Assembly: GCA_033964015.1 (NCBI GenBank) | Contig: CM066923.1 | Coordinates: forward strand, 26,362,168-26,426,167 | Reading direction: 5' to 3' | Length of the DNA: 64,000 nucleotides | Origin: Scolanthus callimorphus | Taxonomy: Eukaryota > Cnidaria > Anthozoa > Actiniaria > Edwardsiidae | Shown here: piece after piece, positions 44,517 to 59,500 of the stretch | Layout of the letters: each line of letters opens with the position of its first letter | Numbering within the stretch: position 1 is the first letter of the stretch | Notes under the pieces: model-generated | The model's input: only the letters and a program-made list of their open reading frames with translations | Told to the model about the DNA's origin: nothing | The model's database searches: none | Program-made: the position numbers and the translations under genes

Positions 44517-47500
44517 ATGGGGAAAACTGAAACAGAGAAAGTCAAAAGCTCGTTGAAGACCAGAAAAGACAAGGGGATATTTCCTACAAAGGTAAATTAA
44601 GTGAATTAATATCGTGTTTCTTTGCTCTGGGTCTACATTAATTGTACTTTTAATGGACTCCGGTGGACCAACACAATCCTTGTACACTTTTTTCAAATGT
44701 CTTAGACCCCATCCACACGTATCCGGATATTTTTGAAAACGGGGATTTCGAGTTTGATGTAAATGAAATCGAATTGAATTGAATTTGCAACGAGCCTGCC
44801 CACTCGTATACGGGGTTTTGGACACAAAAATGGAGGTTTTCAAAAATGCTTTCCAGAGTGTAGATTTTTAAAAACGAAGATTTATTGAATTGGTATGGAT
44901 GATCGAAGATAAAGGTTTTCAAATATGATGACATCAAACTTAGGGTCCAGTGCACTTGCTTTTCAAGCGGCACCATGCACTTTTATACCACAACAGGCAC
45001 GTTTCTCGAATTCTGATTGGCTCTCAAGCTTGCGTACATTTAACCATTATCCTGCGAGATTGCGCAGAATATCGTCTGATACTTAGCCGACGAGGGATGA
45101 AGTCCCGAGTTGGCTAAAATCAGACAATATTCTGCAAAATCGAGCAGGATAATGGTTTTATTATTCAGCACATCGATAGCACAAAAACCCCGGAAAAAAA
45201 TGACTTTTGTGTATTATTTACGAGCTCAAAACATCATATTTTCCTCAGAGACGGATATCGCAGGATAGCTGTCATGTACAGAAGACAGCTATTGGCGTTC
45301 CAATGACCATATTTGGGCAGTGCATCGATGTGCTGAATAATAAAAAAGTATATACCACAGAGCGCACCATCACCAGCACGCATGCTTAAAAGAACCAACA
45401 AAAACACTGTTTGGCTGCACGTGCGCGCTGTTTATGTATTTATTTTTGCCTTTTTGTTGTGGTATAAAACAAGTGTCCTCTGTTTTTCCATGGTATGTCC
45501 TCTTATATACCACAGAATGAGATAATAAAGTGGTTAAAATGTACTGCGGACCCACTAGGCTGCACCTCATGAGTCCACAACATTTTGACCACTTTGTTAC
45601 GTCATTCCGTGGTATATAAGAGGACATACCACGGAAAAACAGAGGACATTTTGTTAACCATTCCGATAGGTTAATTGCATTTTCGAATCGTTTCATGTAA
45701 CCTACATGTGTGTGATTCAATTCATATATGGAATATGTGACCAATGTCCACACCAAAATTTGACATTTGGTCTGTTCAACCCTCTGAGTTTTACAGTGAC
45801 TCCAGACTACCCTATGGTAGAACCATTAATTAATATTATTGTGTACTAACCACACTTCTTGAGAAAAGTCAAACAGTTCTAATGAAACACTTGGTGAATT
45901 ATTTTAGGTTGTGATCAGAAGATTGCCGCCATCTTTGAAGGAGGTAGAGCTGAAAGAATACCTGGTAGATTTACCAGAACATGATTTTTTCTACTTTGTA
46001 GATGGCCAAATGAGGTGTGTATTACGTCTTGTTCTCTGGTTTTCTCTAGTTTCCCTATTACTCCTTTAAGCCAGAGTTTTGTTTGTAAAGAGTGGACTCT
46101 ATCAGCCCTCAAAATAAATAATATTTATCGTTTTTCCTGATAGGTGTTCTGAATGTAGTTACACTTTTCACACCTCTCGAGATATTGATGGCTGATTGCA
46201 TTTTTAAACCGAACCGGGGGGGTTGAGGACATACACAGATAATTTTCCAGGGGGGTTGTGTTGGACTCTGGAAATTCCACTGCAGGGGGGTGTCTGGAGA
46301 CTGTAAATTCCAAGGGGGAGGGGTAAAAAGTACTTTCCAGGGACATTTTTATCAAAAAATAGATTTTCCTGGGTATTTTGCAAGAATAAATGGAAATTCC
46401 AGGGGAGGGGGTACTTTATGAGGTTGGAAATTCCAGGAGGGGGTCTGTTTCACAAGCGGAAAATTGTGACCTCTCACGCGAAAACGTACATGTGTTTTTT
46501 ACAAGCGTTAGCTTTTCTAACGCCACCTCGCGCCTAGAAACACTTTAATCGCGCCTGGCTAACGCCACCTCGCGCTTTTCTAACACTTGACTCGGCCTAG
46601 CTAACGCCAGCTCGCGCTTTTCTAACGCTTGACTTGTGCCTAGCTAACGCCAGCTCGCGCTTTTCTAACACTTGACTCGGGCCTAGCTAACGCCACCTCG
46701 CGCTTTTCTAACGCTTGACTTGTGCCTATCTAACGCCAGCTCGCGCTTTTCTAACACTTGGCTCGCGCCTACCTAACGCTTGACTCGCGCTTGCTGGACT
46801 CGCGTCGCGTTGCTCTCCGAGAAACGAGCGAACGGCTCTATAAATGAGTGAACGAGTTTACGAAACAACCCCTACTTACGAACGAATAATGAATAATGCT
46901 CTCAAAGTGAAAGATAAAAGTAAAAATTTCATGTATGCGGGTAGATCCTATGATGCAAAAATATGAATACCCACGTGCGAAATACTAAAGTGACACGGCG
47001 CGAATGTCGAACCCCAACACGCGCTGTCAAGTTTACTTCCCGCTCTCCAAATAAAAAAATAATGAGAGCATGAAAAATAATTATTGTAAACTACAAAGAG
47101 GCAAAATTACAAGAAGTACTACGGTATTTACTGTTAGGCTTCCAGAACAAGCAGGGTGAATCTTGTCAAGCGCAGAACGTAAACAAAAAGTTCGTGTAAA
47201 ACTTACCCGGCGTCTCAGTCAATTTCACAGCATTCCACTGTTCCTGTTTCAAGGTTCAGAAATACTAGTAATGCAGTATGCATGATTTTTATCTCTTGAA
47301 AGCACAGTTTGAGTGCGATTTGCAATACTGAGCACGACAGAACTTCTAGCCGCCCGGAGGACAAGTTCGTGTTTGTGATTTCTTTACTGTACACGCACTA
47401 ATTACATATTCATAACTGGTTCGCACTTTCTATTCAATTTCTAAGTAAAAACTTTCCTTTACATATACCTTTGTTCTTCTCTCGTTCTTTCTTCCTTTTC

Positions 47501-50500
47501 TTTCTATCCATAAAGCAGAGACTAAACTGCAATTCTTTTGGAATGCGAAATGGGAAGCATTTTCGATAAACAACCGAAAATAAAAGTGAACAACAACAAA
47601 TTCATATTTAAGATACATGCGTCGCGTCGCGCCGCGACATTATTTTACTTCACGGACAAGTACAGAAGGCGCGTTTCAAGATTTAATCAGAATACAAACA
47701 GAAAATACCATTCACAGCTTTATTTCTAGTTTGTTTTAATCATGATACTAAATATTTTGCCAGTTATGCGCGCTGATTGCGATGTTCATTAAGAAAAGTC
47801 AAGTATTGGTTGATCGAATTTGTTATTTAATTTGTCTATGTCGGTTAGTAGAGCAAGCGCAAAGTAAAACAAAATAATTACTCGATGTAAGTAAATTCTT
47901 CGCTTTAGAACGGATCGCTTCATCCTTGGCAGCTTGACTTTTAAAAAGCAAAGAAAGTAAACACGAAAGTTAGAGCTCATTTCGCGAAAACTTTGTTCGA
48001 AAGTTTAGCTCGTGCCTATTCGTGCCTAGAAGGCCGACCGTGTTTTCTTGGCGTTAGAACTTTTAAGTCTAGTTTCGTGTCTCTAACGAACGCTTTATTT
48101 AACTCATCGTGCAATTCTCGCGCTTTGTTTTAATTAAAACTTTGGCTCGCGCCTTGTTAACGCTTGATTCGCACTGCTTGGCTAACGCCACCTCGCGCCT
48201 AAGAAAAACTTGAGTCGCGCCTGGCTAACGCCACCTCGCGCTTTTCTAACACTTGACTCGGACCTAGCTAACGCCAGCTCGCGCTTTTCTAACGCTTGAC
48301 TCGGACCTAGCTAACGCCAGCTCGCGCTTTTCTAACGCTTGACTCGGACCTAGCTAACGCCACCTCGCGCTTTTCTAACGCTGACTTGTGCCTATCTAAC
48401 GCCAGCTCGCGCTTTTCTAACACTTGACTCGCGCCTACAAACGCCTGATTCGCGCATAGCTAACGCTTTTTGCAGCTAACGGAAAAGGCGACCTGTACGT
48501 TTTCGCGTGAGAGGTCACAATTCTAGGGAAGGGGGTCTTTCTAAGTGACATCCTCAAACCCCCAGTGCGGTTTAAAAAATGCAATCAGCCAATTCTACCC
48601 TAACTTGTAACATAAATAGTTACAGTGCTCTCCCAATTAGCCATGGAGGGATAGTGTACTATTTAATATAAAACTGTTTATTTATTTGGCAGTTTTGGCC
48701 CTGTGTCATTTTCCCGTGCTTACATCAACTTCAAAAATCCTGAGGATATCATCAGATTCCGTGACCAGTATGATGGGTATCTGTTTGTTGATAACAGAGG
48801 TAGGACAGACTGTCAGATGACTTTCTGTTGAATGTAAATCCAAAAAATGCAATTTTCAAATCAATATTGAAAATTTTATAATCTAAATGATTACTCTGGG
48901 TGAGCAATTGCTTATTCAGAAATCAAAATTTGAACATTTAGCATTTTTAATATTGAATTCAAAAATGCATTTTGGACCGAATAATGAAATCAATATATAA
49001 TGGGTACATTCTATAGGTACCGGAGCTGACCGGAGCACAGTTGATGCAATTCAATAGAGACAATGGACCCGAGACAAAGGACTCCAAGTAACACAAAGAA
49101 CGAAGCTAATGCAGAATACAAATAGTCTCCGGTACCTACAGAAAGACCCAAATAATGAATCGAATCTTCAAATCTAGGGGGCATGCTTCATGTCTTTTGA
49201 CTATAATACAAGTTGTACAAGTTGAAATATTATTCAAATAGTTACATGTTATTTAATTTTACTGATGTTTCCCATGCATAAATAAAGTATGATTGTATGT
49301 AATGTACTTAAATGTGACGACTCACGCAAAAACGTACACTAACGGTTTCCCCGTTAGTTTGCCTTTTTTAACGCTTCATAACGCTTTGCTTGACCGTTAT
49401 AACGGTTTTAGAAAACATGATAACGGTCTGTTAAAAAAGAATAACGCTTTGGTAAAACGTTATAACGGTTGGTGCTGAAAAAGTAACGATTTGCTATGAA
49501 CGTTGTAACGGTCTGGGTTCCTGTAAATAACGCTCTGTCGACAGGACATAACGGCCGTTAAAAACATGATAACGCTCAAAAGAGGAAGTGTAACGGCCTG
49601 TTCAAATCTTTTAACGGCTGGCATGGAAGAAGTAACGCTTACCTATGTCAGTTTGAATACTCGTATGGGTTTATTTCTTGTTCAAAGTTTAACAAAAGTC
49701 AAAAGCCGCCGTGATGCCAAAGTCCGGTTTCGCAATTACACGATCACTCTCGGTGAAACTCGACACAAACTTATATCAAACGAAAGCATAGATTGTGTAG
49801 TTTAATGTTAGCGGTGTATGTGTTCATGCGAACAACTGGCGAACTCGATACGGATAAGTGGCAGCAAAAGCGCTAGAGTTTTATTCTCATTTCTTGTTAG
49901 AAGTTTATTACAAGTCAAAAGCCGCTGTGATGATGACAAAGTCAGATCTCGCGATTACGTGCAATTCTCGGTGAAACTCGGCAAAATTCATATCAAATGA
50001 AAGTCTAGATTGTTTAGTATATCTTTCTGATGTTTATGTTTTTGCGAACACTGAAAAGGGAGAGCAAAAGCGCTAGAGTTTTACTGAATCTGTCATTATA
50101 CAGCTTTCTTGTTCGAATTTTAACAAAGTCAAAAGCCGCCTAGATTTCTTAAGTCAACAAGTTAAGTAATTTAGTTTCACAGAATGAAAGCTCGTTTTTA
50201 CACAGATTACGTTTTTGATACGTTTTTGATGCTGCGAGTTCAGAAAGATCCAAACTTATCACAAAAAGCAGTGAGATCTACATATTTTCGCTTCTCAAAC
50301 CGTTCGTCGTTGTTATAAGCCTCGCGGCTTGTTCGCGAACTGAAAACTAGAGAATATAAACCAAAAATTTATGTGGGACAAAATCGCGCGTACTGAATGG
50401 CAAGCCTTCTGGGACGCGTAACTTTTAACAACCTCCATGAACTGAAGTGAAAAATTTTCTGGCACGTTTAGCAAAGAAGTAAAGAAAATACTCATTGGAC

Positions 50501-53500
50501 CCGAGCTGCAGTACGTGTAAATCTGGAAAGAAACAAAAGAACAAAACAAAGGAAAGTGAGAGGTTTTCCATTCTGAATTTGTAATTAGCGTGACTTTTTA
50601 CACGTTCGGTCGAGAAACGCACATCGACCACCGCAATCGTATTCCCTCGGAGCGGGCCACCCAAAGTTGTATTTGTTTTAAAGTACTGTAGTTTATTCCT
50701 GCAAAAGAAAAACGTGTTAATGTAAGAAAACAGGATATCTCAGCGTGAGATGAATGTGATGACTTTCCTGAGCGTTTATGCAAAGACGAGGGTAGACGAG
50801 AAGTGCGTGACTTCCAGGTGAGTAGTTTTGTTTAGGTTTTCTTGGAAGCCGCTTAAATGGTTATTTTTTGTCGAGAACTCAGGCTGACGTTCGCAAATCT
50901 GCGAAGCCACGAGCTATTTGCATAGAAAATTCAAAGACATCTAAAGTCTGTATTCGAACATTCGGGGAGCGAATTCAGTGAAACTTCGCAGCGAATGGAG
51001 CGAAGAATGGCGTGAATATTCCATAAACAAAGACCAAAGTTCATTCTCTTTTTTTGCATTCTTGTTCGTTGCGCGCTCAGGTCGAATCTCGCAATACTAT
51101 ATGTGTTGGTCCCTGAATAATGATAACGGTTCGAAGTAAAATAATAACGGCTTGGCAAGACGATGTAACGGCTTGACTGAAGAAGATAACGGTTTCACTT
51201 GAAGGAATAACGCTTTGGCAAAATGTTGTAACGCTCGTCGGGCTGAAAAATAACGCTTTTGCCAAACCGTTATAACGGCATGATTTTAAAAACTAACGCT
51301 CTTCAAAAACTAGATAACGCTCTGCCTTGAAAAAATAACGCTCTGTCCAAGCATGATAACGGTCTCAAAGGCCGTTATAACGGTTGTTAACGCTTTGCCA
51401 TTATAACGGGGAAACCGTTAGTGTACGTTTTTGCGTGAGTCGTCACAAATTTGTTGTAATGGCTAAGTACTACATATAAATTATCAGCCTGGTTTAATTA
51501 AATGCCACCACAATCCAATTCCATCCCGACTCAACAACACAGACTGAAATACTCCTAATTTTAAAATCTAGCAGCTGAACAGGATTTTAATTAACAAACC
51601 TGGATGATTATTTTAGCTCATTTCTTGTGAATTTTAATGTACACCCAAATCATTGACATTACCCGACAGGGCTCTAGACTGGGACCGATATGGTCACAAA
51701 AGCAACTAGATTATTCTGTTTCGCGACTAAGAAAAACGTGTTAGTCGCACAATCGCGAGTAAATGCATGCCATGGCGGCAACTCTTTTTAGAAAATGCGA
51801 CTTTTCCCATTTTTGCAGACCACCCTTTTTTATTAATTTCGAGCCCTGCCCGAGTAACATTATTTAATAGGTCATGAGTACCCAGCTGTGGTGGAGTATG
51901 CTCCTTACCAAGCCGTACCTAGAAGGAGGGCCAGAAAAGATCCGAAGTGTGGCACTATTGAGGAAGGTATGGTTAAAGCTGTGCATTGCAATGTTAACCC
52001 CAGACAACAAATAGATGAGCCCATGTTTCATAGATTCAAACTTTTGTGTGTAGAACAGCAGACCTCCAAAATGGTTAATGTCTGTTTTATTAAACACTTG
52101 TTTAGTAGCTGGTTTTAATGCAAATTCAAGCACATTACATAGATGCAAGCGCTAGCCCAGAACTAGCACTAGAACACAATCACAGACTCGTGTGAAGAAA
52201 ATTGAGTTGTGTTCCCTCTTGTGCTTGCATCTGGTGTAAATCATGCAAAGTCTACATAAAGTATAAATAATTAAACTTATTAAATCCTGATGTTAAGCTT
52301 GCACTTGCATTTGTGTCACATGATTTACGTACTGTCCAGCATTGAGCTTGTGTCTTGTGCTTGCATTACTGCCTGAACCAGCCCTAAGAGAAAGTATGAA
52401 GGTTTCTCTAGTATTCTTAACTAAAGAGCCCATGTCAAGCCAGCACTCCTTTGTTATTGTTTTTGTTTGATATTAGAAGACAAAATTTGTATAGAAATTG
52501 TATTCAATAGAGAACATTGCTCTATATTATCTAAATCAGCCAATGGAAATGGATGCTTTCTCTAACTTGGTATGTTGCTATGCTGTCAAAATTGTGGCTG
52601 ACAAAGGCTCTTCTTTGCACATTTTGTTAATTGTTACAGACAAGGACTACCAAACATTTCTCCAGTCACTCGAAGAAGAAGCTGAGCCCTTGCCTACCGT
52701 AGAGGCACATCTTGAGGAGATTGAGGCAAGAAAAGGTAAGTAAATGCATCAGGGAAGGGGATCTAGAAGTTGTCAGTTCAGTTCAATTCCTCTTGAAAGG
52801 CAGAGCCCCTTGGAGTTGAGTTGACTCACCAACTCAATGAAGTCTCCCTTTTCTTTTGTATTGCTTGCTTCAACCTGTTTGACAGTTACTTGGAATAGAC
52901 TGGCAATTTTTTTGCCACAGGTCTAGGGGCAGCATTTTGTCGATTGACGAATGCTGCCCAGTGTAATATTATAGAGACCTGTGGCTAACAATACAATGTA
53001 ACAATTCTTTATTTGTTATGAATAACCATGAATAATACATGGCCCTCAACATGCACATGACACAAAAACATTAACAAAACATAATACAAGAAATTTGAAT
53101 ACAATAAAAGTATTTACATTGAATAATTTAGATATCATATGTACATGTACCTGTCAACCCAACTTGGTCAAAAATCAGATAAATATAGAAAATGTATGAA
53201 AAATTCCCGAAAGTGACAAGGCGGGTGAAATACAGTAAATGTATGAATCATTATGTGGGTGAGAGGCTTCAAAATCTTGTGACACCCGCCTAATGCGGTT
53301 GAGTTTACAGCTATGTGATACGTTATAATAATATAATGGGAGGAAATGTCTAGTAAAATCGAAAAGACAGCAGCAATGGAGTAGAAAACAGCATTGAGCA
53401 AGTTCTGCCAATTGCAAAACAGAATTAATTTTTTGCAGAAATATTAATTTTCGGAGTTGGAACTTGAGGGAAATGGAAACGGAAGTAAAAGCTGACTTAT

Positions 53501-56500
53501 TTGTCAATGCTGTTCATGTTGTTGTAGTGTTAGCCAATTGGCAGATATAAGCAATTCTCGGTTTTCATGTGACGTCATCAAAAAGCTAACTTCTAAACCA
53601 AGAGACCTACAGATCCATTCTGTGATGAATATAACTCTATTCAAGGATTTGTCACACGAAATTTCGGCACCTTCTGCCAAGTAGTTCTTGATACATCGCC
53701 AAAGCTATTTACAGTATGTCACGCAACACCAATCACATATTTTTGACTTGCCTTATTTCACTCGATTTGCACTGTTCTTACCTTTTTGGTACGTCAGCAT
53801 GTTATAAAAGTTCATATCTTACCATTCTGATACTATTCTTATAATTTGGATTGAAAACAGCGTCGTTTTCGAGACCCGATTAATTGGCCGCCATTATGGA
53901 GCCCCTCTGCTGGGGCTTCAACATGGCGGCTCCATACAATTACTGTACAAAATGGCGCACATCTCGCTCGGAAAGTGACCAATCGGCCTAAAATTTACCC
54001 CAGGAAACATAATTTTGTATATTCTTTATAATTCTATTAGACATCAAGTGTTTAGAAGTTAATTTAGAGAAATAAATTTCGGCACGTGACAAGTGAAAAC
54101 CAAGAATATAAGACGGGTGTAGGCAAGGAAAAGAAGCTTAAAATCATGACCCAAACGTTAGCCTGCATAGCTGGCGGTTTAGTGGGATTTTAGCAGGTTT
54201 TTAACCGCGAAATGTTCGGTAGAATTCGGTTTGCTTGTTGTTCGATGAAATGGCCGCGCGAGCGCTGGAGTTGAGTGCACCAACAAAAAATGCGCCCCTC
54301 CCCACCCGCCCTCCCCCCAGGGCGCATTTTTTAACCAGTGTCTTTCAAGTTTTGATCAGTTCTCCCAACATCCCCCTCGTGTAAGAAAGCAGAGAGCACG
54401 TGGAAAGTACTTTTATTGCTTAATTATAACACGTTTTTTTGAGTTTTATTTTTACCATCTGCAATCTAACCCACTTTTCATACATTTTATGCATTTTTGA
54501 CTGGGTAAATTAACCAGGGTTGTATGAAAAAAAATTTTTTTTGACAACAAATTCTCAGAAGCAACTTCAGCATGCTTGAAATAGATTGTCAAGCATGTAT
54601 TCTATAGGCTGGGCATGTATTCGAGAAAAACAAATTTGACTCCTAAAAGATACCAAAATGGGTGTGGTCAAGCTTCAGAATAACTGTTAAAAGATATCAT
54701 TAACAAACAGGGAAAATATCAATTCATCTGTTCCCAACAGCTGTAACAACGCTACAAAACTGACAGAGCTTTAACAGCGATTCAACTTTGCACTTCTTAA
54801 TTTGAGGGGCAAAGTTGCTTGATTGGGCATCCTCAAAGATAGCAGATCGCAAAATTTCCTGGCTTTACCCCCTAAAGGGTACTGTAAGACGACAAGCACC
54901 CCTGCCCATCCAGTATGGGATCCCCCACCCACCCCCACCATCCCTGATTGTATTGACTGATGTTCCCTTGTGTTTTTGTTAGCTGACAATAACAAGAGCA
55001 CACCCCTGCTGGAATACCTCAAGATGAAGAGAAGTATGAGAGCTGCATCACGACACAATCAGGGGGTATGTATTTAATAATAACACCGCACAGTGCATTG
55101 TTAAGTAAATTACCACAAATAAGGAGCGGACAAGAGGAAACATCAGCCTCGTAACATGGTATATCTAGGACACATTGAGCCCTATTTTTTCGACGAAATT
55201 TTGATCCCTGAGCCCGATTTTCCCGAAATGTTTGATCCCTGAGCCCGTGCCAAAATTTGAGCCCATCCATTGTTTTATGCAAATTGCTCCAGAAAGTCCA
55301 CATTTAATCATAGACCAAAGTACTCGCAGGGATAATTGTAATTTGATGGCATGAATTCCGACTCATATTACATGCATATTAGGGACGGACCATTAGATAT
55401 TTGAGGAGGGGAGGGACAATTTTTTTTCTCGTTAATAATTTTTTTCCTACTGCAAACACGGCACGAATTTTTTTTCGGATGCCGTTTGCTTGCTCGAATT
55501 TTTTTTCACCCCTCAAGTAATATGATTAACGTGATCCCTCAGAGCTGTTGAACGTTTTTGTGATTTCCTCTGCCCCCTATTTGAACTAGAAGACATTTTA
55601 CAGAAAGAGAGGATCTTATTTTTCGTTGTTGCGCGCAAAGCGCGCCCTGATTTTGAAAAACGCATATCAGATGCCTTGGAGAAAAGGTAGATGAAGCCTG
55701 TGTAAGGTTTATTCTTCATTCGCACCGTAAGTGACAAAATTATTGTTCATGTGCATGAAGCATGGCCCGAATGATCAATTTCTATGCTGTAACGTCAAAC
55801 TCACGCTCACGTAAAAAGGGGTCAGTTTTTTTTAGCAAAAAACATAGTGATTATCTGCCAGGCCTGGCTGTTACCCTTTTTCTGGGTCCCTTGCCAAGAT
55901 ACACATGTTCTTGTAACATAGGCATTCTATTGAAATGGCACGGACATATTGTTCTCGTGTTGCGTAGGTTCCCAAAAACCATATTATCTTGAAGTCTTCC
56001 TCATGCGAATTTTTTTTACTCTACTCTGTTTAGTGAACTAGAAAAATGAATATGAAATAGAGGAAAAACAAAAACAAGCAAAACATCCCCTATCGACTAA
56101 ATCCGGGCAGCAGATTTTACGTGACAGGAGGAAGAAATCGTAGTTAGATTATGAAAAAAGCAGAAATTTTAGGATTGAGCCCTGATTCGAAGTTGTAGCG
56201 TATGATCCCCGATCCAAGCCTCTTGAGCCCTGAGCCTACCCCTCTGAGCCCTGATCCCGGCCATAATTTGCGCATTGAGCCCTGAGATTTGGGCTGAGCC
56301 CTGAGCCCATATACCATGTTACGAGGCTGCAACATGGTGAGACAAAGTGGAGATTTCCCCATACAGTGCCATAGCTAGCAGAGGGGGCAGTTGCCTGCCA
56401 AGCGAAGTAAATTTTTTAGTGTCAACATGTGGGGAAAAACCTGCTTGCCTCCCAAGCAAAAACCAAAAAGAATGACCAAGGCAACTACGGCCTTGCATAC

Positions 56501-59500
56501 AACTGCTTTGGTGAATGGAATTCGCCAATTTTTGGTCCCTATATTTTTACGATCTGGTTTCATTTCGGAAATTCCTGTGGATCTGCCCCTATCATTTTTT
56601 ACAGCAGTGCTAACAAATTTTCCTAACGGGATTTGATTTCCTCTAAGATATGCTTCAGGACAACTGTCACCCCAACTGACCTCAGGACAACTGCGTTTTC
56701 TTTGCAAGTTTATTGAAGAAATAATGCTCAGTGTTGGCGAAACAAAACGGCATTATGACGGAAAAATGTTGCTTGGAAATAGGTGAAAAACACAAACAAC
56801 GACGCGTCTGGATCTGTATTGATCAGAAACATATAACTTATATGTTTCTGTATTGATACAACGTCCCAAAATGACGGGAAAATGTTGGTAATGTTTTGGG
56901 TGTTTTTTTTTTTACTGACAGGCATCTCTATCCCAAAAAAACAAAAAGCACAGAAGTACCCCCCCCCCCCCCCCATACCTGCTCTAAATATACTCACAAG
57001 TTTGCATGGCCTTGTGAGTTTGAACGTTATGTATAAAGGAAAAATATGTTTTTAGTAACGCCCTTCAGATTTTCAGATTTTTGTTGTTGTTGATGGTGCA
57101 ATGTAAGAGATATGTCCATGTATTGTTCATGTTTAGCGCGGTAGCAGTGATAAGAAGAAAAGCCAGGAAAAAGAAGACTCCTCCAAGGTAATTACAATCT
57201 AGCACAGGGGCATAGCTAGGGGGGAGGGGGTCCTGGGGTGCCTGTAACCGCCCACCCCCACCCCCACCCCCACCCACCTCCCTCTAGCAGACAAATACAG
57301 TTAACATTACGGAAAAAATAGGAAAGATCGAATTTGTACAGATATGACCCCGCTTTTCTCAAATCCTGGCTACGCTACTGTAAGCAGGGACCGCGTTAAC
57401 GCATAAAAGAATACCTTCCAAGACGCAGAGCATCTACTTGTGTTTCAGAATTCTAAATTATCTAATCAAAGCAGAAGGGTTGAAAACACTTGGAAACATT
57501 GATCACATTTCGATATGTACGGTCCTATTTGGACCAGACATTGTGTCGGTTCTAGATCCCATTTTGAAGAACCCTAGCGCAATCCCTGTTTTGGGTATCA
57601 GTGACCATTTCCCAGGCATAAAATCCCTCGTCGCGCAACATTGTTGCGTTGCAAGTTGATGATCGAAATTGCGCGTTTTTCATCTCGCGCTACATCTTGT
57701 CACGCAACAAATTTGTTGCGCGAAGTAGAGCGCGGGTCTACTTTGAGCCACAAATTCTGGCTTTGTTGCTCGTTTTTTATCAAACACACAACTTGTCGCG
57801 CAGACATTTTGCCTAGAATTCAAGTTGATTAGTCAATAGAAATGGAGTGCTAAGGGCCAAAATCCGCCTTGGACTCGCATGTGTGATCAAAACAAAATGT
57901 TGCGCGACAAGTTGTGAATTTGTTGAAAAGCGAGTAACAAACATTAGACTTGCAACGCAGCAATGTTGCGCGACAAGTTGAGGGATGTTGTGCCTCGTAT
58001 TAAAGCGTAAATGCGCATGATAAAAGAGCACGATTCAACGTGCACTTAGGTCTCCTGCGCACTAATTCATCATCTTCATTATCGTTTTTCCCTCCGGGCT
58101 CATCGCTGGTCTTGGAGTAAGACTTTCTTGGAGAGGTCTTGGCGGGAATATCCTCGCGTCCACCGTCACTTCAACTCTGTTTTGCCAGGAGCCCACGAGC
58201 AGGAGCTTCCATCTCACATATAGGGTTCAGGGGGCAGCGTTTTTACTGACCGATCTATTTTTAGCACACTTCATGGGACAATTAAAATGTACATGTGAAT
58301 ATCTCCCATTGTTCTTATTTCATCCTAATCTATGTGTGCTCTCTAGCGTAACCAGCAAATAAAGAATCAACCTAGCAAAACTATTCTAAAGATAGATAGG
58401 TCAGAAAGAACGGTGCCTCAATGTTATGAGCCAGTTGGAGTCTCCTACTTATGCGTTTCTGGTTTTGCTCATCATTTTTCTCCTCAATTGGGGCGTATCA
58501 ATGCCCAGGTTTTCAGTGCTGGTCCAGGCTAATGCGCTTTCGTTTGTCTTAAGTGGACAGAGCCTTAGCTACTGGTTTTCTTACAGCGAGTGTAATTGAA
58601 TTTCTTTCATTCTTACTCGTCGCTCTTTTCTGTCAGCCAATCAGCAATAATCACGTGCTCCCCGAGTGATAGTGCTTTTCCTTTGCTTGTGATTGGCTGG
58701 AAAAGAAATCATTCACGTGTTCAACGAGTGGCGGTAGTTTTACTTGGCTTGTGATTGGCTGATAGAGAATATTTTCCCTGCCACAGATGTCGAAGAAGAG
58801 CTTGTCATCTGGGAAAGACACCAAGACACCGGCCACGAAAGATAAGCCAAAGGACGGGTGAGCATCACTTTGATCACGAGGCCTGCCCCGGTCCTAACAG
58901 TCGCCTGTGTCAGCCGCCATTTTGACAGCATAGCAACATACAAAGTCGGAGAAAGCATCCATTTCCATCGGCTGATTTAGGGAATTATAGAGCAATGTTC
59001 TCGATTGAATTTGGGAAAACAAATTTGAAATTTTGTTTTTATAGCTAGTTATTAAGAGATTTCTGCTCATAATTCGTCTTCTCAAAACGAGCGAAAGCAA
59101 TAACAAAGGGTTTTGTTTTACTGCGAAATTCGGCAGTTTTATAAAGAGCCCGTGTCAGTCCCTCCTTTGTTATTGTTTTCGTTCAATATAAGAAGACGTG
59201 CAAGTACGTGTAAAAATCTCTATATCAACATCTAAAACCAAAGTTTCAATTCAATCGAGAACATTGCTAAATATTCTCGCGCTAAACCAGACGATGGAAA
59301 TGGATGCTTTCTCAGACTTCAGACTTTTATTATGTATAAATAAATAAATCACAGTAATGTGAGACTGATCCGCAGGTAGCGAGGATTTCTCTGACTTGGT
59401 GTGGTTGCTATACAGTTAAAGAGCCTATGTCAGCCGCCATTTTGACATCATAGCAACATACCAAGTCGGAGAAAGCATCCATTTCCATCGGTTGATTGAG

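Noticed and set aside
51888..52118. Separate 76-aa gene
   Set aside because: It is UPF3 exon 4 read on through its splice donor at 51967.
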